This document shows, one piece after another, positions 20,060 to 29,125 of a stretch of 64,000 bases of DNA. Each line of letters opens with the position of its first letter. Within the stretch, counting starts at the first letter, position 1. Made by a program: the position numbers and the translations under genes. The notes beneath the pieces are model-generated. The model was not told the origin of the DNA, searched no databases, and was given only the letters and a program-made list of their open reading frames with translations. The DNA lies in NCBI RefSeq assembly GCF_030547425.1, contig NZ_JAUORH010000001.1:248001-312000 (forward strand), given 5' to 3'. Source of the DNA: Tenacibaculum sp. 1_MG-2023 (lineage in GTDB: Bacteria > Bacteroidota > Bacteroidia > Flavobacteriales > Flavobacteriaceae).

Positions 20060-21550
20060 TTAAGCTTTTGAGAAAATCGATTTAAAAAACACGTATCCAA
20101 AACCAACAAATAACATTAGGTGAAAAGGAAATAAACCAAAATCTCCTCCTTGATCTCCAACAATAAAAGCACTATACATTCCAAAAGCAAAATAAAGCGC
20201 TAACAATCCTTCTATAATTACATGTAAAGAAGGTCTTTTACGAATGTATTTATTGTTCTTCCAACTATCTTTTAATGACTTAATATTGAATTTAGGAGTT
20301 CTTACAAATTCACTTTTTTTACCTAAATGACCTTCTAAAACAGCAATTGTATTGTGTAAAGAAAAGCCCATAGCAATAGAGAAAAAAGCGAAAAAGGCAC
20401 CAATATATTTGATGAAGTTCCAGAAACCTCCTCCATAAGTCCTTTTATACATAAACCAGTAGCAGATAAAGAAAATAAAGGTACTTACAATAAAAAAACT
20501 CATGACTAAAAAGTAAATTTTTAAATGAGCATATTCATTTTTAATATACAACATAGGTATACTTAAAACAGCGACTAAAAAGATGCAAGTAAACATTGAA
20601 CTATTTAGTAAATGTAGCGTTCCATGAAGTTTTGTTTTAAAGGGAATAGTAGGACTTGTAATAATTCTCTTCAACATTTTTTGAAAATTCTCTGCACCTC
20701 CTTTGTTCCATCTAAATTGTTGTGAACGAGCAGCGCTAATAACTACTGGTAATTCAGCAGGAGTAACAACATTTTCTAAATATTTGAATTTCCAATTCTT
20801 TAATTGTGCACGGTAGCTTAAATCTAAGTCTTCTGTTAAAGTATCTCCCTCCCAGTTTCCAGCATCGTAAATACATTCTTTGCGCCATATACCAGCAGTA
20901 CCATTAAAGTTTATAAAATGTCCTTGACTATTTCTACCTACTTGTTCTAACGTAAAATGAGCATCTAAAGCAAACGCTTGAATTTTTGTTAAAGTTGAAT
21001 AATTTCTATTAATATGCCCCCAACGAGTTTGAACTACGCCTATTTCAGGATTTTTAAAATACGGAACAGTCTCAAGTAACCAGTTCTCCTTAGGTAAAAA
21101 GTCAGCATCAAAAATAGCAATAAACTCACCTTTGGCAGTTTTAAGTCCTTCCTTTAATGCGCCAGCCTTAAATCCTTGACGGTTTTCACGTCTAATATGT
21201 TGAATGTCTAAGCCTGTTTTTTGAAGCTCTTTAATTTGTTTAGCTGTGCTCTCAACTGATTCATCGGTAGAATCATCTAATACTTGAATTTCTAACTTTT
21301 CGCGTGGATATTCTAATTGAGCAATATTGTGTAATAAACGCTCCATTACATATAGCTCATTATAAACAGGAAGCTGTATGGTTACATACGGAACTTTGTT
21401 AATGTCAGATAAATCTAATTTGGGTGTGCTTTCCTTTTTTTTCTGAGCTTTTAAGTAATTTATAAGCAGGTTTAACTGTGCTATAGCGTATAGCAATATA
21501 AGTGCTAATGATATGGTGTATAGCGTAATTATTATGTATTCTAAAACCAT
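20060..21550 (-). CDS. Processive-type family 2 glycosyltransferase with membrane helices
   Basis: 496 aa. N-terminal helix (about 5-25), a cytosolic GT2 domain with 'VLDDSTDES', 'IFDADFLP', 'TEDLDLSYRA' and the 'QQFRWNKG' (QxxRW) motif of cellulose/hyaluronan-synthase-like enzymes, then about five helices. Such enzymes polymerise or transfer a sugar from a nucleotide donor while moving product across the membrane; homologues include glucomannan and ceramide glucosyltransferase-like proteins. The start codon shares one base with the preceding gene's stop, so translation is coupled. Product unknown. Confidence 0.85.
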   Translation of the reverse strand: MVLEYIIITLYTISLALILLYAIAQLNLLINYLKAQKKKESTPKLDLSDINKVPYVTIQLPVYNELYVMERLLHNIAQLEYPREKLEIQVLDDSTDESVESTAKQIKELQKTGLDIQHIRRENRQGFKAGALKEGLKTAKGEFIAIFDADFLPKENWLLETVPYFKNPEIGVVQTRWGHINRNYSTLTKIQAFALDAHFTLEQVGRNSQGHFINFNGTAGIWRKECIYDAGNWEGDTLTEDLDLSYRAQLKNWKFKYLENVVTPAELPVVISAARSQQFRWNKGGAENFQKMLKRIITSPTIPFKTKLHGTLHLLNSSMFTCIFLVAVLSIPMLYIKNEYAHLKIYFLVMSFFIVSTFIFFICYWFMYKRTYGGGFWNFIKYIGAFFAFFSIAMGFSLHNTIAVLEGHLGKKSEFVRTPKFNIKSLKDSWKNNKYIRKRPSLHVIIEGLLALYFAFGMYSAFIVGDQGGDFGLFPFHLMLFVGFGYVFFKSIFSKA

Positions 21551-22257
21551 TATTTAAAACTATATTTAAAGATCCAACCTAAAATTTTTACGCCGGCTAA
21601 TATACTACCTTTTACAGTTCCTGAAACTTTTGAAACTCCAATTCTATTTCTGTATTTCATAGGGATTTCTGTATACGTTAATTTTTGTTTTAAAGCTTTT
21701 AGTTGCATTTCTACTGTCCAACCATACGTTTTATCTTCCATGTTTAAAGCAAGTAATTTATCATACTTAATAGCTCTAAAAGGACCTAAGTCGGTAAAAG
21801 TTGCTCCAAAAAATAATTTCATTAAAAAGGTTGCTAGCCAATTACCAAAAACTTGTTGAGGAGTCATAGACCCCTTTTCACGTAGTTGCTGCACACGAGC
21901 ACCAATTACAAAATCAATGTTATCTTTTATTATTGGAGCAACAAGCTCAGTAAGTTGTTCAGGGTAATCAGAATAATCTCCGTCTAAAAAAACAACTATA
22001 TCTGGTTTGTTGTTTGAATTTCTGATAGAAGTTGAAGCTATATACTCCATTCCTTTCAAGCAAGCGTAACCGTAGCCTTTTCTATCTTCCATAAGTACAG
22101 TAGCTCCTGCATTTTTAGCATTGATTTCTGTATTATCTGTTGAATTATTACTAATAACAATTACCTCGTCTACAATGGAAGGAATGTCATTAATTACATG
22201 GACAATAGAATCTTGCTCATTATATGCAGGAATAATAACTTTTATAAGTGGATTCAT
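21550..22257 (-). CDS. Family 2 glycosyltransferase, dolichyl-phosphate-sugar synthase-like
   Basis: 235 aa. GT2 fold from the first residues: 'VIIPAYNEQDSI', 'VISNNSTDNT' (nucleotide binding), 'VVFLDGDYSDYPEQ' (DxD metal motif) and 'DLGPFRAIKYD'. This resembles polyprenyl-phosphate glucosyl/mannosyltransferases that lack the C-terminal membrane region. It would charge a lipid carrier with one hexose, suiting the GT-C enzyme in the same operon. Three bases after the MORN gene, one base overlap with the next gene. Confidence 0.85.
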   Translation of the reverse strand: MNPLIKVIIPAYNEQDSIVHVINDIPSIVDEVIVISNNSTDNTEINAKNAGATVLMEDRKGYGYACLKGMEYIASTSIRNSNNKPDIVVFLDGDYSDYPEQLTELVAPIIKDNIDFVIGARVQQLREKGSMTPQQVFGNWLATFLMKLFFGATFTDLGPFRAIKYDKLLALNMEDKTYGWTVEMQLKALKQKLTYTEIPMKYRNRIGVSKVSGTVKGSILAGVKILGWIFKYSFK

Positions 22258-22260
22258 TAA

Positions 22261-22737
22261 TTATTTTAAGTCGTTGAAATTATTTTCTTTTGCAAAAGAA
22301 GACAAATTATTCCATTCTTTTAACTTCAGTCCTTCTTTAAACTTTATCGCTTTTGTTAACTTATGTTTTTTGTATAACAAACAATATCCGTTTTTTTTAT
22401 TGTTTTTGATTTGACATTTTTGATAAATATCTCCTTTATTATTGTAAAAGACCCACCATTTGTTTGGTAATCCATTAATAAAGTGTCCTTCCTTTTTTTT
22501 AAAAGAGTTTTCATAATAAAAAAGCCAATACTTAACAGGAAGGTTGTTTTTGAAACTACCTTCTTTTTTAATGTTTCCATTTTTATAATAAAAAATCCAA
22601 TAATCGGTTTTTTTATTATTTTCAAGCCAGCCTTCTTCTTTTAGTGTTCCTTCTTTATAAAATGATTTATGATATGTTTTTTGCCCAACTAAATAGAAAG
22701 TAATAAAAAAGCATAGTATGAAAACATTACTTTTCAT
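22261..22737 (-). CDS. MORN-repeat (YwqK-like) exported protein
   Basis: 158 aa. A signal peptide (about 1-18, 'FFITFYLVGQ') precedes five or six short repeats of the form 'WxFYYxNGxxKxEGxF.N', the MORN_2/YwqK-type beta-hairpin repeat. Annotation pipelines often call these 'toxin-antitoxin system YwqK family antitoxin', for which nothing here gives support. It overlaps the polyferredoxin gene by 11 bases and is 3 bases from the next glycosyltransferase, so it belongs to the operon. Probably a periplasmic or surface scaffold; role unknown. Confidence 0.7.
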   Translation of the reverse strand: MKSNVFILCFFITFYLVGQKTYHKSFYKEGTLKEEGWLENNKKTDYWIFYYKNGNIKKEGSFKNNLPVKYWLFYYENSFKKKEGHFINGLPNKWWVFYNNKGDIYQKCQIKNNKKNGYCLLYKKHKLTKAIKFKEGLKLKEWNNLSSFAKENNFNDLK

Positions 22738-24349
22738 TCACTAATTTCATTAAATCAACATCGTTACCTAATAAAATCTCTGTTGGGTTGATACGTCCTT
22801 TTTCCGGACCATTTTCCAACTTTAATACTCCACGAGGACATACTGCTGAACAAATTCCGCATCCAACACAACTTGCACGAACAATATTTTCTCCTTTTTG
22901 GGCATATGAACGTACATCAATACCTTGCTCACAATACGTAGAACAATTTCCACAAGAAATACATTGTCCGCCATTGGTAGTAATTCTAAATCGAGATTTA
23001 AAACGTTGTACAATTCCTAAATAAGCGGCTAACGGACAGCCAAAACGACACCAAACACGGTTTCCAAAAATTGGATAAAATCCTGTGCCAATAACTCCTG
23101 CAAACCAAGCTCCTATTAAAAAGCTGTAGGTATCTTTTATCCATTGGGAGTTGATTCCAAGGAAAGATTGTGCACCAGTAAAGTAACAGTATAACGTTAC
23201 AACAGTCATTATTAACGAAAACACTAAGACACTATGTATTAACCAGCGCTCTAGCTTCCATGCATTCATACTTTTGTTCGAATGCTGGCGATATGGGTCA
23301 CCTAAAGTTTCAGCTAAACCACCACAACCACAAACCCAAGAGCAATACCATCTCTTTCCGAAGAAATATACCATTACAGGTACAATAACTAAAGTAAGTA
23401 CAATACCCCAAACTAAAATGAATAAGCCTATAGCTCCACTATTTCTTAAACTATCTAAATTCCATTCAAAAAAGAAATCATAGTCTAACGGAAAAGCATT
23501 TTTAAAATCATACCCAGGCATATTTAAACTGGTCATTATTTCTGGGATAAGAAAAGCAAATACAATTTGAAAGAATAATACAGAAGTTGTTCTAATGACT
23601 TGATATTTATTGTGTCTGTATTTTATATACATTCTTACTCCCATTGTAAGCATAATAACACAGTATAAAAAACCATATACAAACCATTGGCTAGCTTCTC
23701 CACCGTTTAAAAATTTACTGATAGGGTCTAATATAAAAGTCCAATTAACCACATAATCAGGAAAAAAATAAAGCAACAAGTAAAAAACAACTAAGTAAAT
23801 TAAAACTAACCAAGCTATCCATCCTCGGTTTGTACTAGCTTCTAAATAAATACCATTATTCTTTATTCCTTTTGGACCGAGTAAAATAAAATTAGGAAGT
23901 ATAAATAACAACGCTCCCAAAATACCTAAACCAAAAGTAAGTAACCATAACATACCTGAATTGTTTTTAACAAAACCATTTCCAGCTTTTTTAGCCAATT
24001 CATAACTCAACGTATGGGGTTTACCGTAGATTAAATATTGGTATTGTTCTCCTTTTTTATCCCAATTTTTTTCAGCATCGTATTTAGTAATTAAAGTATT
24101 GTAATGATTGTTAGATGCTTCATAAGCATTTCTAACTCGGCTAGAAAACTCAAAAATATTCAAGCTTTCATCAGTAATAATAGCTTTACTGAGTTCCTCT
24201 TTTATGATTTCGCTTTTATATCCTTTTTCAGTAATAAATGAGTCTAGTTCTGATTGATTTAAATTAAAAGAACCCGTAAAAATTACTCCTGAAAAAATGA
24301 TTAACCCTATTAAGAATAGAAGTAGACCTGCTTGTTTTATTATTTTCAT
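22727..24349 (-). CDS. Membrane polyferredoxin (NapH/NosR-like 4Fe-4S protein)
   Basis: 540 aa. An N-terminal helix and a soluble domain (about 25-130) precede a multi-helix core, where 'WYCSWVCGCGG' and 'VWCRFGCPLAAYLG' are the NapH/NosR/CcoG-type Cys motifs. Two ferredoxin clusters end the protein: C463/C466/C469/C473 and C494/C497/C500/C504-P. It should carry electrons across or along the inner membrane. One base separates it from the upstream FAD oxidoreductase, which is an obvious electron partner. The terminal acceptor is unknown; no nap, nos or cco genes are nearby. Confidence 0.85.
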   Translation of the reverse strand: MKIIKQAGLLLFLIGLIIFSGVIFTGSFNLNQSELDSFITEKGYKSEIIKEELSKAIITDESLNIFEFSSRVRNAYEASNNHYNTLITKYDAEKNWDKKGEQYQYLIYGKPHTLSYELAKKAGNGFVKNNSGMLWLLTFGLGILGALLFILPNFILLGPKGIKNNGIYLEASTNRGWIAWLVLIYLVVFYLLLYFFPDYVVNWTFILDPISKFLNGGEASQWFVYGFLYCVIMLTMGVRMYIKYRHNKYQVIRTTSVLFFQIVFAFLIPEIMTSLNMPGYDFKNAFPLDYDFFFEWNLDSLRNSGAIGLFILVWGIVLTLVIVPVMVYFFGKRWYCSWVCGCGGLAETLGDPYRQHSNKSMNAWKLERWLIHSVLVFSLIMTVVTLYCYFTGAQSFLGINSQWIKDTYSFLIGAWFAGVIGTGFYPIFGNRVWCRFGCPLAAYLGIVQRFKSRFRITTNGGQCISCGNCSTYCEQGIDVRSYAQKGENIVRASCVGCGICSAVCPRGVLKLENGPEKGRINPTEILLGNDVDLMKLVNEK

Positions 24350-24350
24350 C

Positions 24351-25694
24351 CTAAACTCTGCTGAAAATTCGCTTCCAGCTTTTCTTTTTTAATTGAATAT
24401 TGGTGTTGTTTTCTTTGTTGAATTTTGCCACAATTTCTGACTCATGAAGTTTGTAAAATTCAGGGTCGAAGTTGGCATCTGCTAAACGCTCTAAAACATA
24501 GTTTACAGATTGCTTTTCATTCAAAGCCTTGTCAAAAAATTCATGACGCATACGTATACCTAATGTATTTATACCTATAAATTTTTGTGTGTGTTTATCA
24601 TAATTAATTCGGATACATTTTTTGCCATTTTCGTGCTCCCAGTAAAAATGGGTTTCATTTTCTTTAGGCTGCGTCCATACCCAACCATAAGTTTGATATT
24701 CAATATCAATAAATTTTGCAGAATTAAACCAATGACCTGGTTTGTATTCAATTCGGTTGCCACAAATAGTTTGCGCAACAGTTTCCCCCATCATTCTACC
24801 AGTATACCAAACAGCTTCAATAGGACGACGTAAACCAATGGCTTCATGTTGTTCTGCACAATCTCCAATTGCATACACATCTTTGATATTGGTTTCTAAA
24901 AAACGATTGACTTTAACACCCCTACCAAGTTCAATTTCCGAATCTTTTAAAAAGTCAACGTTAGGAGAAACACCAGCGGTCAAACCAACAACATTACAAG
25001 GTATTTCTTCTCCAGTTTCTTCAATTATTACAGATTTTACCTGTCCGTTTTCATCCGATTTGATTTCTTTTAAGTTTGCACTTAAACGTAAATCGATATG
25101 ATTTTCTAAAATTTCACGGTTTATCATGGCAGATTCTTCCTTGGGTAACACTTTGTCCCAAAAACTATTTTCACGAACTAAAAAAGTAACAGGAATATTT
25201 CTGCTATGAAGCATTTCGGCAAGTTCAATTCCAATTAAACCTCCACCAACAATAACAGCTCTTTTACATACTTTGTTGTTTGGAGCATATTGTTCAAGAG
25301 CCTCTAAATCTTGTTTATGATACATTCCCATAACACCTTTTAAGTCTTGTCCAGGCCAACCAAACTTGTTAGGTTTAGAGCCAGTGGCTATAATTAACTT
25401 ATCGTAAGACAGTTTTTCTCCAGTGCTAAAGACTATTTCTTTTTCTGATGAATGTACTTTTGAAATAAAACCTTTTTTGAGATCAATATTGTTTTTTTTC
25501 CAAAACCAAGATTCATAAGGTTGTGTATGTTCAAATTTCATGTGTCCCATGTACACATACATTAAAGCGGTTCTTGAAAAGAACTCATCTGTTTCAGAAG
25601 AAATAATGGTAATTTTTTTATCTGATAATTTTCTGATATGCCTTGCGGCTGTAACTCCAGAAATTCCATTACCAATAATAACAACGTGCTCCAT
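24351..25694 (-). CDS. FAD-dependent NAD(P)H oxidoreductase (nitrite-reductase/ferredoxin-reductase-like)
   Basis: 447 aa. Two dinucleotide-binding sites: FAD at 'VVIIGNGISGVTAARHI' (about 4-20) and NAD(P) at 'AVIVGGGLIGIELAEML' (about 148-164), plus the second FAD motif 'DVYAIGDCAE'. Pyridine nucleotide-disulfide reductase fold, but the paired active-site cysteines of disulfide reductases are absent, so it fits a ferredoxin or rubredoxin reductase or NirB-like flavin subunit. First gene of the six-gene operon; it likely feeds electrons to the polyferredoxin that follows one base later. Confidence 0.85.
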   Translation of the reverse strand: MEHVVIIGNGISGVTAARHIRKLSDKKITIISSETDEFFSRTALMYVYMGHMKFEHTQPYESWFWKKNNIDLKKGFISKVHSSEKEIVFSTGEKLSYDKLIIATGSKPNKFGWPGQDLKGVMGMYHKQDLEALEQYAPNNKVCKRAVIVGGGLIGIELAEMLHSRNIPVTFLVRENSFWDKVLPKEESAMINREILENHIDLRLSANLKEIKSDENGQVKSVIIEETGEEIPCNVVGLTAGVSPNVDFLKDSEIELGRGVKVNRFLETNIKDVYAIGDCAEQHEAIGLRRPIEAVWYTGRMMGETVAQTICGNRIEYKPGHWFNSAKFIDIEYQTYGWVWTQPKENETHFYWEHENGKKCIRINYDKHTQKFIGINTLGIRMRHEFFDKALNEKQSVNYVLERLADANFDPEFYKLHESEIVAKFNKENNTNIQLKKKSWKRIFSRV

Positions 25695-25834
25695 AAATGT
25701 TGATTTGCTGTTTAGGTCGTTGCTAAAGTTAAGAACTTAATAAAGGAATTAAATTTAGAATGGTTTTAAATAATGAAGCCTTGTAAGAGAAATTTTTTTA
25801 GGGCGACTTATGATTTATATAAAAAATTAACTTT

Positions 25835-26704
25835 ATGAAAAGACAATTAGTAAGTTTTTCAATTTTATTGTTTTTTGTAGCGCAAATTTCAAATGCTCAA
25901 GATGATAAAGTAGAAAAATCAAATATTCAAACATATACACCATCTAGGCTTTTAAATAATAGTCAGTGGGATATTAAATGGTTTAATAACCTATATACTG
26001 AAACAAAATTTGCTGATGCAGATGGTAATACCAAATCGAAAGCAAGAGAGAATTATTTTACTTCAACGTTGGAGGCTTTCACTGGAATTTCTAAAAATAA
26101 CCGTATTAACGTAGGAGCAATTGTAGAGTTTCGTTCTAACACTATTGGTGGTCGCCAAGCGTTATCAGTTTTTAATTTAAAAGATAACAGAAGTACTGAA
26201 AGAAAAGGAATTACATCAATTGCACCAGCAATTAAGTTTCAACCATTAAAAAATGTTGGAAACTTTTCTGTTCAATCAGCAATACATATTCCTTTAGTGA
26301 GTAATGAAATAGAAAATGGTGTCTTTTTAGATCAAACAGCATGGACTTTTCAGAATCGATTCTTTTATGACTATACTTTTTCTAGTGGAAAATGGCAGTT
26401 ATTTACAGAGTTAAATACGGAGTACAATTTTGGTGATGAGGATAGCTTTGCGAACAATACTTTTTTGTTAACTCCTGGTGTTTTCTTTAGTTATTTTCCC
26501 AACGAAAAGTCTACCGTATTAGTGTTTTCTCAACATTCACAAAGATTTGGAGATTTTACACAAGATTATACAGCTTTAGGTTTGGGAGGAAAATATCAAT
26601 TAACTAGTGTCTTAAACTTGGAGGTATTGTACAGTAATTTTGTTAGAGGAAACAACAATGGGCTAGGACAAAGTTTTAATGTAGGATTACGAGCATTATT
26701 TTAA
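25835..26704 (+). CDS. Outer-membrane beta-barrel protein, unknown function
   Basis: 289 aa. Signal peptide (about 1-21, ending 'QISNAQ'), then amphipathic strands alternating with polar turns and a C-terminal 'FNVGLRALF' ending in Phe, as expected for a barrel inserted by the Bam machinery. I do not recognise a specific family. Divergent from the redox-glycosyltransferase operon, and 21 bases upstream of the GH113-like gene on the same strand, so possibly expressed with it. Confidence 0.65.
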   Translation: MKRQLVSFSILLFFVAQISNAQDDKVEKSNIQTYTPSRLLNNSQWDIKWFNNLYTETKFADADGNTKSKARENYFTSTLEAFTGISKNNRINVGAIVEFRSNTIGGRQALSVFNLKDNRSTERKGITSIAPAIKFQPLKNVGNFSVQSAIHIPLVSNEIENGVFLDQTAWTFQNRFFYDYTFSSGKWQLFTELNTEYNFGDEDSFANNTFLLTPGVFFSYFPNEKSTVLVFSQHSQRFGDFTQDYTALGLGGKYQLTSVLNLEVLYSNFVRGNNNGLGQSFNVGLRALF

Positions 26705-26725
26705 AAATAGTAAATTAGAGGAGTA

Positions 26726-27733
26726 ATGAAAACTCTAAAACTCCTTTTTATAAGCTGTATTTTTTTGGTAAGCTCTTGTACGAGTCAATCAAAAAAGATA
26801 AACGGTGTTAGTTTTGTTGCTTCTTCAAAAAAGGTAACTAGTAAACATATTAATGATGTAAAAAAGGTATCAGCAAATTATGTAACGTTGATGCCTTTTG
26901 CTTTTGTTAAAAGCTTGTCTTCTCCAAATGTAATTTATGACTCCAAAAAGCAATGGTTTGGAGAGACAAAAGAAGGTGTGAAACAATATGCCAAAGAGTT
27001 TCAACAAAGTAAGATAAAGATTATGTTGAAACCACAAATTTGGGTTTGGAATGGTGTGTATACAGGAGCTATAAAAATGGATTCTGAAGCTAAATGGAGA
27101 GAACTAGAGAAATCTTATGAAGACTTTATCCTTGCTTTTGCCAAAGTAGCTGAAGAAATTAATGCAGAAATTTTTTGTATTGGAACAGAATTGGAACATT
27201 TTGTAAAAAACAGATCAGAATACTGGAAAAAACTTATTAAAAAAATTAGAAAAGTATATTCGGGAAAATTGACTTACGCAGCAAATTGGGATGAATTTAA
27301 GCGAATATACTTTTGGGAAGATTTAGACTTTATAGGAATTGATGCTTATTTTCCGTTAAGTGATCAAAAATTTCCAAGTATAACAGACATAGAAAGAGGA
27401 TGGCAACCGCACAAAAATGAAGTTATTCAGGTACAAAGTAAGTTTAATAAGCCTGTTTTATTTACCGAGTATGGATACAGAAGTGTTAATTTTACAGGGA
27501 AAGAACCATGGAATTCAGATAGAATAGAAGGAGGAGTTAATTTAGAAAATCAACAAAAAGCATTACAAGCTCTGTATAATCAGTTTTGGAAAGAAGATTG
27601 GTTTGCTGGTGGTTTTGTTTGGAAATGGTTTCATAATCATAAAGAAGTTGGAGGGGAAGATAACAATAGGTTTACACCTCAAAACAAACCAGCAGAATTG
27701 ACTATAAAAAAGATGTATGAAAGTAGTAGGTAA
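26726..27733 (+). CDS. GH113-like glycoside hydrolase lipoprotein
   Basis: 335 aa. Lipoprotein signal with the lipobox 'LVSSC' (C18). The TIM-barrel body carries 'LKPQIWVWNG', 'FCIGTELEHF' (E155/E157) and 'PVLFTEYGYRS' (E248), which match the acid/base and nucleophile positions of GH113 beta-mannanases and related GTA-domain proteins. Substrate (mannan or other) is inferred. Its last 17 bases overlap the next gene. Probably on the periplasmic or outer surface of the outer membrane. Confidence 0.8.
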   Translation: MKTLKLLFISCIFLVSSCTSQSKKINGVSFVASSKKVTSKHINDVKKVSANYVTLMPFAFVKSLSSPNVIYDSKKQWFGETKEGVKQYAKEFQQSKIKIMLKPQIWVWNGVYTGAIKMDSEAKWRELEKSYEDFILAFAKVAEEINAEIFCIGTELEHFVKNRSEYWKKLIKKIRKVYSGKLTYAANWDEFKRIYFWEDLDFIGIDAYFPLSDQKFPSITDIERGWQPHKNEVIQVQSKFNKPVLFTEYGYRSVNFTGKEPWNSDRIEGGVNLENQQKALQALYNQFWKEDWFAGGFVWKWFHNHKEVGGEDNNRFTPQNKPAELTIKKMYESSR

Positions 27734-29015
27734 GAAGTATGATAAGCAACACTTGTTTCTTCTAAAAACAATAATTTTTGCAGTGTTTTGGTCGTCTGTA
27801 AATAGCTATTCACAAGAAAAAAGAATAGAAAAAATTACTTTTTCAGGAGTTAAAAAAACTAAAATACATGTTTTACAAAAAATACTCAGTTCAACAGAAA
27901 GTCAAGTTTTTGACTCAATTGTGTTAAGTGAAGATATGATTCGCTTAAAACGCTTACCAGCAATTTCTAATGCAAACTTTCAAACATCTTGTGCTGATAA
28001 CAAATGTGATGTTGTTGTAACGGTAGAAGAGAATTTTACCATAATTCCAGAAGTCAATTTTCATAAAACTATTAATCAGAAGCTAGCTTACAGAATAGGA
28101 GTAGGTGAGTATAACTTTTTGGGTAGGAATATAAGCTTAGGAGGGTTTTATCAATATAATGGTTTTGATTCTTATGGAATTAACTTTAGGGCGCCTACGT
28201 TATTTTCAGCAAAATGGGGAGTGTCATTAAATCATCAAAACTGGATAAGTGAAGAACCACTTTATTTTGGTAGTGAATCAGCCAATTATAAGTATCAGAA
28301 TATTTCTTATGAAGCTTTGGCTTTATACCAACACAATTTTAAAAATCAGCTACAGCTTGGAATTAACTTTTTTAAGGAAAAGTATCATTACTTAAACGGA
28401 AGTACTTCTTCTGAGGTTCCGACTGAGCTTAATGTTGATAAAAAGTTATTAAAGCTAATTTACACTTTTGATAATTTAGATTATAATTATCAATACATCA
28501 ACGGGTTTAAAAATGAGTTTCACGGACAATACGTGACTTCAGAAAATAAATACCAAGACGATTTTTTAATTTTTTGGAATGACTTTTTTTACTTCAAAAG
28601 GCTAGGAAAAAAAGGAAATTGGGCAAATAGGTTACGTGTTGGTTTGTCATCTAATGATGATACTCCATTCGCCCCATTTGCTTTGGATAATAATTTGAAT
28701 TTAAGAGGCGTTGGTATTTTAGTTGATCGTGGTACTGGGAGTATTGTGTGCAATACCGAATATAGGCATACGCTGTATGAAAAAAAATGGTTTGTTATTC
28801 AGAGTAATGTGTTTGTAGATGCCGGAACATGGCGTAATCCAGGAGGAAGTTTTGATGATTTTATCAATAGTGATAATATGAAAGTTTATTCAGGTATAGG
28901 TTTACGTTTCATTAATAAAAAAATACTTAATGCAATTTTTAGAATTGATTATGGACATGGGCTTACAAAGAATGCATCAAAAGGATTTGTGTTTGGAATA
29001 GGTCAATATTTTTAA
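27717..29015 (+). CDS. BamA/TamA-like outer-membrane protein with one POTRA domain
   Basis: 432 aa. Signal-like N-terminus (about 12-33, ending 'VNSYSQ'), one POTRA-like unit ('IEKITFSGVKKTKIHVLQKIL', about 37-110) and a C-terminal barrel ending 'GKGFVFGIGQYF-like' strands with a final Phe. Much shorter than BamA (five POTRAs), it resembles small Omp85-related proteins of Bacteroidota. The ATG overlaps the GH113-like gene by 17 bases, so translation is likely coupled. May insert or export one partner; that is inference. Confidence 0.7.
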   Translation: MKVVGKKYDKQHLFLLKTIIFAVFWSSVNSYSQEKRIEKITFSGVKKTKIHVLQKILSSTESQVFDSIVLSEDMIRLKRLPAISNANFQTSCADNKCDVVVTVEENFTIIPEVNFHKTINQKLAYRIGVGEYNFLGRNISLGGFYQYNGFDSYGINFRAPTLFSAKWGVSLNHQNWISEEPLYFGSESANYKYQNISYEALALYQHNFKNQLQLGINFFKEKYHYLNGSTSSEVPTELNVDKKLLKLIYTFDNLDYNYQYINGFKNEFHGQYVTSENKYQDDFLIFWNDFFYFKRLGKKGNWANRLRVGLSSNDDTPFAPFALDNNLNLRGVGILVDRGTGSIVCNTEYRHTLYEKKWFVIQSNVFVDAGTWRNPGGSFDDFINSDNMKVYSGIGLRFINKKILNAIFRIDYGHGLTKNASKGFVFGIGQYF

Positions 29016-29062
29016 TCCCAGATAGCCAAAGTTCAACCTCGAATGAGTTGTTTATTTGCATA

Positions 29063-29099
29063 AAAAAAACGAGGTTGTGAAATATAAACCTCGTTTTTT
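29063..29099. terminator. Bidirectional terminator between convergent genes
   Basis: AAAAAACGAGGTT (29063-29075) pairs with AACCTCGTTTTTT (29087-29099), between the + gene ending at 29015 and the - gene ending at 29126. Confidence 0.9.
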
Positions 29100-29125
29100 A
29101 AGCTATTCTTATGTAGAAAAATGTA

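Noticed and set aside
22261..22737. Antitoxin of a toxin-antitoxin pair (YwqK label)
   Set aside because: MORN-type repeats and a signal peptide are present, but no toxin partner lies nearby; it sits in a glycosyltransferase operon.
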